From Ruminococcus sp. (lineage in GTDB: Bacteria > Bacillota > Clostridia > Oscillospirales > Ruminococcaceae), in contig DNLQ01000039.1 of NCBI GenBank assembly GCA_003488415.1, forward strand, positions 1 to 5,834: a stretch of DNA of 5,834 nucleotides, written 5' to 3'. Within the stretch, counting starts at the first letter, position 1. Each line of letters opens with the position of its first letter. The translations under genes were made by a program, and so were the position numbers. Below are positions 1-5,834 of this stretch, one piece after another. The notes beneath the pieces were generated by a model, which searched no databases, was not told where the DNA came from, and worked only from the letters and a program-made list of their open reading frames with translations.

Positions 1-110
1 TCAACGCAGACGTTGACGGCGAGACCGGTATAACAGGAAGTGACGCTATCGTCATCCAGCAGACAGATGCCGGTGTTATCAAGCAGACAGCTCTGCCCAT
101 TAAAAAATAA
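1..110 (+). CDS. C-terminal end of a dockerin-containing (probably cellulosomal) protein, 5' truncated
   Basis: Only the last 35 codons and the TAA stop (108-110) are in the window, with the reading frame starting at base 3. The visible residues begin NADVDGETGITGSDA, which is the second half of a type I-like dockerin. Its 12-residue EF-hand-like calcium loop has Asp at positions 1, 3 and 12 and Glu at position 5. After the loop come the recognition helix (IVIQQTDAGVIKQ) and a short tail ending LPIKK. It closely matches the dockerin end of the downstream GH9 enzyme (residues 784-816), sharing NADVDG and GITG and a 17-base identical DNA stretch. Dockerins anchor secreted enzymes to cohesins on scaffoldins. 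The catalytic part lies upstream of the window, so the enzyme class is unknown. A hairpin terminator follows 12 bases after the stop, so this gene is not co-transcribed with the next one by default. Confidence 0.88.
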   Translation, partial: NADVDGETGITGSDAIVIQQTDAGVIKQTALPIKK

Positions 111-122
111 CCTCTCTGACAC

Positions 123-150
123 GGACTGCGCTTCGGCGCAGTCCTTTTTT
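123..150 (+). terminator. Intrinsic terminator with UUCG tetraloop
   Basis: A perfect 9-bp GC-rich stem pairs GGACTGCGC (123-131) with GCGCAGTCC (136-144). It closes a TTCG loop in the very stable C(UUCG)G context, and a run of six T follows (145-150). It sits 12 bases after the stop codon of the upstream dockerin protein and fits a strong rho-independent terminator for that gene. Confidence 0.95.
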
Positions 151-154
151 CTGC

Positions 155-191
155 CGTATACCATTATAGTCGTATACTATTATAATAGTAT
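155..191. promoter_or_regulatory. Operator-like element: 16-bp-period direct repeat overlapping an 18-bp palindrome
   Basis: CGTATACCATTATA (155-168) is repeated as CGTATACTATTATA (171-184), with one mismatch in 14 and a period of 16 bp. The second copy runs into a perfect 18-bp palindrome, ATACTATTATAATAGTAT (174-191). It lies roughly 95-130 bp upstream of the predicted start of transcription of the GH9-CBM3c gene and just after the preceding terminator. The symmetry suggests binding of a dimeric regulator, for example an activator of cellulase expression; this is inference. TATAAT at 181-186 could instead be a -10 hexamer, but no acceptable -35 hexamer is seen at the right distance. Confidence 0.45.
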
Positions 192-249
192 GATCGTGAA
201 GGCACTGAATGGGAGCCAATTGGTACAGGCGGCATTTTTCCAAATATTC

Positions 250-278
250 TTGACAAATCGAGGATAATAGTGTATATT
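250..278 (+). promoter_or_regulatory. Sigma-A-type promoter of the GH9-CBM3c gene
   Basis: A perfect -35 TTGACA (250-255) is followed by a 17-bp spacer and the -10 hexamer TATATT (273-278). TG lies directly before the -10. TATTAT at 275-280 is an alternative -10 with a 19-bp spacer. The predicted start of transcription is near 284-287, giving a leader of about 62 nt. Confidence 0.8.
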
Positions 279-280
279 AT

Positions 281-319
281 AAATGTGAAGGTGTGACACA
301 AGGTCACTGCCTCGCATTT
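281..319 (+). promoter_or_regulatory. Leader hairpin at the predicted 5' end of the GH9-CBM3c mRNA
   Basis: Arms 281-297 and 303-319 form 16 base pairs, two of them G-U and one the wobble 292/309. There is one bulged A (289), one bulged T (308) and an ACAAG loop (298-302). The inner GTGAC/GTCAC stem is perfect. No T-run follows, so it is not a normal terminator. The hairpin begins only a few bases after the -10 hexamer, so it would sit at or very near the mRNA 5' end; initiation at 284-287 would remove the outermost three to six pairs. Such 5' stem-loops stabilise mRNAs in Bacillus, as in the aprE and ermC leaders. A DNA operator overlapping the start site is an alternative. Confidence 0.6.
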
Positions 320-330
320 CAATTTATATT

Positions 331-338
331 GAGAGGGG
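331..338 (+). promoter_or_regulatory. Ribosome binding site of the GH9-CBM3c gene
   Basis: Purine-rich GAGAGGGG ends 9 bases before the ATG at 348. It supports that start, which also gives a complete signal peptide. Confidence 0.8.
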
Positions 339-347
339 TTAATTAAA

Positions 348-2798
348 ATGAAACTGAGGAAAATCACAGCTGCAGTTTCGGCACTGGCACTGTCAACAGG
401 TGTGCTATCTGCATTTCCTGCTGCAACACAGGCTGATGCTGCAAGCAAGTACAACTATGGTGAGGCGCTCCAGAAGTCAATGTTCTTCTACGAGGTGCAG
501 CAGTCAGGAAAGCTCCCTGAGTGGAACAGCGTCACATGGAGAGCTGATTCAATGCTCAAAGAGGACGGAACTGCTGCTGACATCGTTGACGGCGGATGGT
601 TCGATGCAGGAGATCACTTCAAGTTCACGCTTACAAATGCCTACACCGCATCTGTTCTCGCATGGGGACTTATCGAGTATAAGGACGCTGTAAAGAAGGC
701 AGGACTCTACGACCTCTACATGAACAACCTCAAGTGGGGACTGGATTACATCTCAAGATGTGATCTTGGCGATGAAGTTATAGGCACTATCGGTGATGAC
801 AGCTTCGACCACAAGTGGTGGGGCAGCCCTGAGGTCTACATAAGAAAGTGGAAGATCATGGGCAGCGGAGTCGAGGAAAGACCGTACGACACCATGACCT
901 GCTCTACCGTTACCGGATATATGGCAGCAGCGCTGGCTGAGGGAGCTATCCTTCTGAAGGAAGATGATCCCTCACTTTCCGCAGCCTATCTGAAGCAGGC
1001 AGAGAGTCTCTTCAAGCGTGCAGATACTGTAAGAAGCGATGCCGGACAGGGTGTTCAGAAGGGATACTATAATATCCAGCAGCACGGTGATGTTACAGAC
1101 TATATCGATGAGCTTATGTACGCTGCTAACTGGCTCTACAGAGCTACAGGCGATCAGTCCTATCTTGACAAGTGCAAGAACGAGTATATCCCCGAGTATC
1201 CTCTTGAGAACCAGTCTACTGACAGAAAGTACACATGGGGCTTCTGCTGGGACGATTCCTCACAGGCTGCTGCCCTGCTTTATGCTCAGAATACAGGAGA
1301 TGAAGAGTGGATCACACACGTAAAGAGACATCTCAGCTACTGGATGGGCAAGGGCGAATCAGCCGGAGTAAAGAAGTTCGATAATATCACTCCCGGCGGA
1401 CTTTCATATCTCTTCCAGTGGGGATGCCTCCGTCATGCGACTACAACAGCATGGCTTGCAAAGCTGGCAAGTGATACGATCCTGAAGGACGATGCTTCAT
1501 TTGCATCCGAGGCTGACCAGTGGGCAGACAAGCAGATGAACTACTGCTTCGGTGATAACGAAATGGGCATAAGCTACGTTCTTGGAATGGGAGAAGAGTG
1601 GCCGGCAGTATTCCACCACAGAGGAGCATCCGGAATCCACGACGATCACTGGAATGAGCTCGGTACAGGATCCGGCGGAAATGAAGGCTGGCAGACAGAG
1701 TATGCACATACCCTTTACGGCGCACTCATCGGCGGTCCTGACAGCAAGGGCAATTACGGCAGCTATACCGTTTCTGACTATCAGTACACCGAGGTAGCGA
1801 TAGACTACAATGCAGGCTATACCGCAGCACTCTGTGCTATGATAGACGACTTCGGCGGAACTCCGCTTGCAGACTTCCCGCCTTCAGAAGTTCCCAAGTG
1901 GGACGAGTGGCAGGTGGCTGCTGTTCTCAACGGACAGCCTGCTGACAGCTATACCGAGATAAAGGCGTGGGCAATGAACCATACTGCATGGCCCACAAGA
2001 GTAGCAAAGGACGTCAAGTACCGCTACTTCTTCAATGTATCCGAGCTGCTGGCAAAGGGAATGTCTGTAGACCAGATCACTGTAGAGACAAAGGCTCAGC
2101 AGTATTCTGAGGGCGAGCAGGGATTCGCAAAGGCAGCAGGACCTTTCAAGTATGAAGGCGATCCTACCGGCGAGACCTACTACGCAGAGATCTACTTTGA
2201 GGACGGCAGAGCTATCATGCCTACCGGTCAGAGCGAGCACAGAGACGAGGTACAGTTCAGAATTTCGATCCCTGACGCTATTGACGGACAGTCAACAGCC
2301 GGTGCATGGGACTGCTCAAACGACTGGTCATACCTTGGCGGACTGGAGACAGCATCAGACCTGAAGAAGTCTGATTCACTCAACAAGCACATCACAATGT
2401 ATGTTGACGGCGTTCTTGTATGGGGCGAGGAGCCTGACGGAACAACTCCTGTTATCGAGGCACCTACAAAGCCCGGAACAGGCACAAATACTCCCAAGCC
2501 TACAGATGCGCCCAAGCCTACAGATGCACCTGCACCCGTTCCCGCTACAGAGGAGCAGACATCAGCAAGTGTTCCCGGAAAAGCAAAATACGGTGACGCT
2601 AACTGCGATACAAAGATCAATGTTGCTGATGCGGTTTCAGTACTCCAGTACGTAGCAAACAAGACAAAGTATCCTCTTGAAGCACAGGGAATGATAAACG
2701 CAGACGTTGACGGAAATCCCGGAATCACAGGAGACGATGCACTGCTGATAACCAAGTATGATGCAAGTCTCATTACTAAATTCCCGGTAGAATCATAA
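348..2798 (+). CDS. Secreted cellulosomal GH9 cellulase: signal peptide, GH9, CBM3c, linker, dockerin (816 aa)
   Basis: This is an inverting beta-1,4-glucanase acting outside the cell on cellulose. The signal peptide spans residues 1 to about 32, with a charged MKLRK start, a hydrophobic core, and cleavage near ADA/AS. The GH9 domain covers about 35-503. It carries the DAGD motif at D86 and D89 (general base), FHHRGASG at 422-429, and the general acid E482 in the TEVAIDYNAG motif at 481-490. CBM3c follows at about 517-695, recognisable from ITVETKAQQYSEG, GQSEHRDEVQFRI and NDWSYLGG. A Pro/Thr linker (about 696-745) contains KPTDAP twice. The dockerin (about 747-816) has calcium loops starting at D750 and D786. 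The GH9-CBM3c pair is the design of processive endoglucanases such as Thermobifida fusca Cel9A and C. cellulolyticum CelG, where CBM3c feeds single chains to the active site. Processivity here is inferred. The gene has its own promoter and terminator. The domain calls are firm; the exact product pattern is not known. Confidence 0.96.
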   Translation: MKLRKITAAVSALALSTGVLSAFPAATQADAASKYNYGEALQKSMFFYEVQQSGKLPEWNSVTWRADSMLKEDGTAADIVDGGWFDAGDHFKFTLTNAYTASVLAWGLIEYKDAVKKAGLYDLYMNNLKWGLDYISRCDLGDEVIGTIGDDSFDHKWWGSPEVYIRKWKIMGSGVEERPYDTMTCSTVTGYMAAALAEGAILLKEDDPSLSAAYLKQAESLFKRADTVRSDAGQGVQKGYYNIQQHGDVTDYIDELMYAANWLYRATGDQSYLDKCKNEYIPEYPLENQSTDRKYTWGFCWDDSSQAAALLYAQNTGDEEWITHVKRHLSYWMGKGESAGVKKFDNITPGGLSYLFQWGCLRHATTTAWLAKLASDTILKDDASFASEADQWADKQMNYCFGDNEMGISYVLGMGEEWPAVFHHRGASGIHDDHWNELGTGSGGNEGWQTEYAHTLYGALIGGPDSKGNYGSYTVSDYQYTEVAIDYNAGYTAALCAMIDDFGGTPLADFPPSEVPKWDEWQVAAVLNGQPADSYTEIKAWAMNHTAWPTRVAKDVKYRYFFNVSELLAKGMSVDQITVETKAQQYSEGEQGFAKAAGPFKYEGDPTGETYYAEIYFEDGRAIMPTGQSEHRDEVQFRISIPDAIDGQSTAGAWDCSNDWSYLGGLETASDLKKSDSLNKHITMYVDGVLVWGEEPDGTTPVIEAPTKPGTGTNTPKPTDAPKPTDAPAPVPATEEQTSASVPGKAKYGDANCDTKINVADAVSVLQYVANKTKYPLEAQGMINADVDGNPGITGDDALLITKYDASLITKFPVES
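2493..2528 (+). repeat. Two tandem 18-bp units in the linker of the GH9-CBM3c enzyme
   Basis: CCCAAGCCTACAGATGCG (2493-2510) is followed directly by a copy differing only in the last base (2511-2528). Each unit encodes PKPTDA. It lies in the flexible Pro/Thr linker between CBM3c and the dockerin, where in-frame repeat gain or loss would change the linker length without breaking a domain. Confidence 0.9.
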
Positions 2799-2815
2799 CT
2801 TATTCATAATTTAGA

Positions 2816-2850
2816 AATAAAGGGAGGCTCGCCTCCCTTTATTGACTTTT
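2816..2850 (+). terminator. Intrinsic terminator of the GH9-CBM3c gene
   Basis: A perfect 12-bp stem (2816-2827 with 2832-2843) has a GGGAGG/CCTCCC core, an AT-rich base and a CTCG loop. TTTATT lies in the descending arm, and GACTTTT follows to 2850. It starts 17 bases after the stop codon. The A-rich 5' arm means it could also work on the opposite strand, though no converging gene is seen. Confidence 0.88.
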
Positions 2851-2920
2851 GGTAATTTGTGCAAATCCGCTAAAATTGCGGCAATGATATTATAAGAATA
2901 CACGAATTTCTAAAAAACTA

Positions 2921-2949
2921 TTTACTTTTTTAAGCGGATATACTATAAT
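2921..2949 (+). promoter_or_regulatory. Sigma-A-type promoter of the CBM4-Ig-GH9 gene
   Basis: The -35 TTTACT (2921-2926) matches 4 of 6 consensus bases. It is followed by a 17-bp spacer and a perfect -10 TATAAT (2944-2949). The predicted start near 2955-2957 gives a leader of about 130 nt. Further TATAAT hexamers at 3013-3018 and 3045-3050 lack a convincing -35 and are less likely promoters. Confidence 0.65.
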
Positions 2950-2954
2950 ATTTA

Positions 2955-3042
2955 TGATAAGTGAAACGGGTGCAGGTCCGCAAGGACTCATACTTATCAC
3001 AACAATTAATGGTATAATCGCAATGTATGCACTGGCGTTGCG
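2955..3042 (+). promoter_or_regulatory. Structured leader of the CBM4-Ig-GH9 mRNA: two hairpins with possible loop pairing
   Basis: Hairpin 1 has an 8-bp outer stem, TGATAAGT (2955-2962) with ACTTATCA (2992-2999). This encloses an inner GTCC/GGAC stem (2976-2979 with 2984-2987) capped by a GCAA loop of the GNRA class. It starts at the predicted +1. Hairpin 2 pairs 3019-3026 with 3035-3042, eight pairs with two G-U, around the loop ATGCACTG. The loop bases TGCACT (3028-3033) can pair with GGTGCA (2969-2974) in the internal strand of hairpin 1. That would make a pseudoknot, the kind of contact found in folded regulatory RNAs. I do not recognise a known riboswitch class. The hairpins are visible in the sequence; the tertiary contact and any regulatory role are inference. 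Confidence 0.45.
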
Positions 3043-3072
3043 TTTATAATTAAACACTTTTCAAAATTATCA

Positions 3073-3079
3073 GGGAGGG
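3073..3079 (+). promoter_or_regulatory. Ribosome binding site of the CBM4-Ig-GH9 gene
   Basis: GGGAGGG ends 8 bases before the ATG at 3088. It fixes that codon as the start over the internal ATGs for Met13 and Met17, which would remove part of the signal peptide. Confidence 0.88.
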
Positions 3080-3087
3080 TTTTAAAC

Positions 3088-5834
3088 ATGCATAAGAAAT
3101 TCAATGCGATTTCCGGCAGCCTGATGGCCGCAGCAATGCTTGCTTCTTCTGTTGCAGCATTCGCTCCTGTTACAGCTAACGCTGGACAGCAGCTCGGTCA
3201 GACAGACTTTGAGGACGGTACTGGTCTTCCGTGGCATACCTGTGAGACCAACCCCGCAAGACAGCACTTCGAGATCACAGATGACGGTGAGTATGTAGTT
3301 TACATCGACAATTCACAGGGTCAGGACGGTAGATGGGATCTTCAGCTCCGTCATAGAGGTCTTCAGCTTATCGATGGTCACGAGTACTCTGTACACGCAG
3401 AGATCACTCCTTCTGACGATGGATTTATCTACACCAAGATCGGTGACTACAGTGGTGATAACGAGTACTGGAACGACTGCGGCGACGGCGACTGGACACC
3501 CCACAAGCTGACAGCAGGCACAACATTCACGATCGATACTAAATTCGTTGCTGGTAAGGGACCTAAGCCCCTGCAGCCCGGTCCTGCTGAGTGGGCATTC
3601 CACTATGCTAACTCTAACGGAAAGTACAACGCTACAGATACAGGTATGCCTAATGATTCAACACTGACATTCCACAACCTGTCACTCATCGATGAGTCCG
3701 GTTCCGAGAACGACTTCGATAAGACCAACGAGTTCGGCGTTATAAGACCTCAGACAAATGTTCGTCTGAATCAGGTAGGATACTACGAGCAGCTTTCTAA
3801 GAAGGCTTCTTATTGTACAGATGAAGGTACTGCTCTTACATTCCACATCTATGATAAGTCCGGAAAAGAGGTTTACAAGAGTACCGCATCAGAGGTAATC
3901 AAGAATGACTACGATTCCGGTACACCTGAGGATACACCTACAAAGCTCGATTACGGCGTTGCAGGAACAAAGTACAAGGATTCCGGTAAGTACGTTCAGA
4001 TCCTTGACTTTACTGACTTCACACAGGGCGGCGAAGGCTACTACATAGTAGTTGACGATACTACCGGTGTAAAGGGAACACAGTATAAGAAGGAAAAGAA
4101 TGCTTTCGATACTACTATTGATGGCGACAAGGTAATGTGGAAGAACTGGAAGACCGGTGTTTCCTACCAGATGAACAAATCTCACCCCTTCAATATCGCT
4201 AACACACTTTATGACGGACTGCTCAAGGATTCACTGAACTACTTCTATCAGAACCGTTCAGGCTGTCCTATTGAGGCTGCTTACATCACATCAGGCAGCA
4301 AGGAAGACCTCGCTCACACTCAGTATGGTCACAACCCTGATACAGCATATGTACAGTCCAAGTGGGTTAAGGCTTATGACGGTAAGTTCGACGGTGATAA
4401 GACCTACTCAATCACTGCTACAGGCGGTTGGTACGATGCCGGTGACCACGGTAAGTACGTTGTTAACGGCGGTATTTCTGTATGGACACTCCAGAATATG
4501 TACGAGATGAGCAAGAAGCTCGGTACAGATGCTAAGTGGACTGACGGAACAGGTATGTCCATCCCTGAGGGCAAGGACAAGGTTCCGGATCTTCTCGATG
4601 AAGCAAGATACGAGCTCGACTGGATGTTCGACATGATCGTTAAGAGCGACGATCCTTACTACGGCGACGATGCAGGTCTCGTTTACCACAAGCTCCATGA
4701 CCACAAGTGGACAGGTCTTGCTATCCACGCTTGGAAGTACGAGGGCTTCAAGGAAATGGATCGTATTGTTAAGCCTCCGACGTATGCTGCTACATTCAAC
4801 ATGATCGCTTGTGCAGCTCAGGCTTCACGTCTCTGGGCAGGTATTGATGATGAATACGCTGCTAAGTGTCTGAAGAATGCTGAGACATCACTGGCTGCTG
4901 TTGAGAAGCTCAAGACTAAGTGGGATGTCAAGGCAGGTAAGTCCAAGCAGCAGGATGATATGAAGGGAACAAACGCTAAGGAAGGCGATGTTTACTTCGC
5001 TCCTCTGGATCAGGCTATCGGCGGTGGTCCTTACGGAGATACATATGTTTGTGATGACTACTACTGGGCACTCTGTGAGCTCTATGCTACAACAGGTAAG
5101 GAAGAGTATCTCACAAAGCTCAAGGAATACAAGAATCCTAACGACGACACAGGAATGGATAAGGCTCTCAGCCTGACATCCAACCTCGGCGGCGGTGAGA
5201 ACAAGGGATCATTCAGTTCATTCAACTGGGGCTGTACATCAGGTCTTGGTACTCTCACACTGTACCTCAACTCAAAGGGCTATTTAAGTGACGCTGATCA
5301 CGATACAGTTGTTGCATCTATCCTGAAGGCTGCTGATAACTACGTTGAGGAAGAGAACAAGCAGGGTATGGGTATTCCTTACCACGGTTCTACATTCACT
5401 GATGACATCAACATCGGACCTGGCATCGAGGTTACAGGTTACGAGTGGGGTTCAAACTCCTTCGTTGCTAACAACGCTATCGTAATGGCATATGCTTATG
5501 ATGCTTCTCAGGATATCAAGTACATTGACGGTGCTTCTACAGCTATGGACTATATCTTCGGACGTAACGGAAATGACTTCTCTTACGTATCTGGATACGG
5601 CGATGTAGCTCTTCAGTATCCTCACCACAGACTCTGGGCTCATGGCGTTGATCCTGATTTCCCGATGGCTCCTGCTGGATGCCTGTCAGGTGGTCCTGGC
5701 GCTGGTATGCAGGATCCTTACGTAGGCGGTCTGGGCTGCAAGAGAGGAACACTCGCAAGCCAGAAGTGCTACGTTGACTCTGCTGAGGCATGGTCTGTAA
5801 ACGAGATCACAATCAACTGGAACGCACCTCTTGC
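3088..5834 (+). CDS. Secreted GH9 cellulase with CBM4 and Ig-like domain, CelK/CbhA-like, 3' truncated
   Basis: The open frame runs from the ATG to the window end: 915 complete codons, no stop. The signal peptide is residues 1 to about 32, with cleavage after TANA. A CBM4-type beta-sandwich (about 35-203) should bind single cellulose or glucan chains. An Ig-like CelD N-terminal domain (about 219-335) begins with IRPQTNVRLNQVGYY. The GH9 domain starts near 365. Its catalytic motifs are GGWYDAGDHGKY with D450 and D453, PHHRLWAHG from 845 with catalytic-cleft His847, and the proton donor E906 in VNEITINWNAP. The CBM4-Ig-GH9 order is that of C. thermocellum CbhA/CelK, C. cellulolyticum CelE and R. 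albus Cel9B, some of which are processive and release cellobiose. Whether this one is exo- or endo-acting cannot be read from the sequence. The active site is complete, and only the end of GH9 and any C-terminal modules are missing. A dockerin there is likely from context but unseen. Glycine codon choice differs from the upstream gene. Confidence 0.95.
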   Translation, partial: MHKKFNAISGSLMAAAMLASSVAAFAPVTANAGQQLGQTDFEDGTGLPWHTCETNPARQHFEITDDGEYVVYIDNSQGQDGRWDLQLRHRGLQLIDGHEYSVHAEITPSDDGFIYTKIGDYSGDNEYWNDCGDGDWTPHKLTAGTTFTIDTKFVAGKGPKPLQPGPAEWAFHYANSNGKYNATDTGMPNDSTLTFHNLSLIDESGSENDFDKTNEFGVIRPQTNVRLNQVGYYEQLSKKASYCTDEGTALTFHIYDKSGKEVYKSTASEVIKNDYDSGTPEDTPTKLDYGVAGTKYKDSGKYVQILDFTDFTQGGEGYYIVVDDTTGVKGTQYKKEKNAFDTTIDGDKVMWKNWKTGVSYQMNKSHPFNIANTLYDGLLKDSLNYFYQNRSGCPIEAAYITSGSKEDLAHTQYGHNPDTAYVQSKWVKAYDGKFDGDKTYSITATGGWYDAGDHGKYVVNGGISVWTLQNMYEMSKKLGTDAKWTDGTGMSIPEGKDKVPDLLDEARYELDWMFDMIVKSDDPYYGDDAGLVYHKLHDHKWTGLAIHAWKYEGFKEMDRIVKPPTYAATFNMIACAAQASRLWAGIDDEYAAKCLKNAETSLAAVEKLKTKWDVKAGKSKQQDDMKGTNAKEGDVYFAPLDQAIGGGPYGDTYVCDDYYWALCELYATTGKEEYLTKLKEYKNPNDDTGMDKALSLTSNLGGGENKGSFSSFNWGCTSGLGTLTLYLNSKGYLSDADHDTVVASILKAADNYVEEENKQGMGIPYHGSTFTDDINIGPGIEVTGYEWGSNSFVANNAIVMAYAYDASQDIKYIDGASTAMDYIFGRNGNDFSYVSGYGDVALQYPHHRLWAHGVDPDFPMAPAGCLSGGPGAGMQDPYVGGLGCKRGTLASQKCYVDSAEAWSVNEITINWNAPL

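Noticed and set aside
216..223. CCAATTGG palindrome upstream of the -35
   Set aside because: It is a short 8-bp palindrome with no extension, no second copy and no known regulator match.
40..267. 75-codon plus-strand open frame between the first two genes
   Set aside because: It starts inside the dockerin of the upstream gene in another frame, runs through the terminator hairpin and into the promoter, and has no plausible ribosome binding site.
292..308. CRP/FNR-like site, TGTGA and TCACT half-sites
   Set aside because: The spacing is 7 instead of the usual 6, the right half is imperfect, and the bases are explained by the inner stem of the leader hairpin. It is kept only as an alternative reading.
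2228..2773. 181-codon open frame on the minus strand
   Set aside because: It lies wholly antisense to CBM3c, the linker and the dockerin of the GH9-CBM3c enzyme, whose domains are clear. I saw no ribosome binding site or recognisable domain, and the composition is that of an antisense shadow.
2784..2798. Two-residue insertion in the second dockerin calcium loop
   Set aside because: This came from a misalignment that started the loop at Asn784. Starting at Asp786 gives a normal 12-residue loop with Asp at 1, 3 and 12. The residues concerned are encoded at 2697-2738.
2855..2881. Small inverted repeats ATTTG/CAAAT and CCGC/GCGG
   Set aside because: The arms are only 4-5 bp in AT-rich DNA upstream of the promoter, close to what chance gives.
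2962..2974. Catabolite-response (cre) site, TGAAACGGGTGCA
   Set aside because: It resembles the start of cre, but the central CG is one base out of register and the dyad symmetry is missing.
2955..3042. Known c-di-GMP riboswitch (GEMM-I or class II)
   Set aside because: The GNRA loop prompted the idea, but the conserved core sequences and three-way junction of those classes are not present and the element is short.

Overview
The window looks like a cellulase locus from a cellulosome-forming Ruminococcus (Clostridia, Oscillospiraceae). The R. flavefaciens / R. champanellensis / R. albus group is the best guess. The evidence is dockerin modules on two neighbouring proteins, signal peptides, AT-rich intergenic DNA with Gram-positive sigma-A-type promoters, purine-rich ribosome binding sites, and two GH9 cellulases of classic clostridial design. 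The species cannot be fixed from this sequence alone.

Layout, all on the + strand. Positions 1-110 are the last 35 codons of a dockerin-bearing protein, closed by a strong UUCG-loop terminator (123-150). Positions 151-347 are a regulatory region with a 16-bp-period direct repeat overlapping an 18-bp palindrome, a TTGACA/TATATT promoter, a long leader hairpin and a ribosome binding site. Positions 348-2798 encode a complete 816-residue secreted cellulase: signal peptide, GH9, CBM3c, Pro/Thr linker, dockerin. It ends at a 12-bp terminator (2816-2843). Positions 2844-3087 are a second regulatory region with a promoter and a structured leader of about 130 nt. In it, 2844-2920 shows nothing I can assign. 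Positions 3088-5834 hold a second secreted cellulase, cut by the window end: signal peptide, CBM4, Ig-like domain, GH9. Its catalytic residues are all in view but its C-terminus, where a dockerin would be expected, is not.

How they work together. The GH9-CBM3c form is the family's processive endoglucanase design. The CBM4-Ig-GH9 form is the CelK/CbhA/CelD-like design. The two are complementary on crystalline cellulose, and the first is built to plug into a scaffoldin through its dockerin. Each gene has its own promoter and is insulated by a terminator, so this is a cluster of single-gene units rather than one operon.

No unknown protein system is visible. The less explained material is regulatory: hairpins at or near the predicted 5' end of both cellulase mRNAs, a possible loop-loop contact in the second leader, and an operator-like repeat upstream of the first cellulase.
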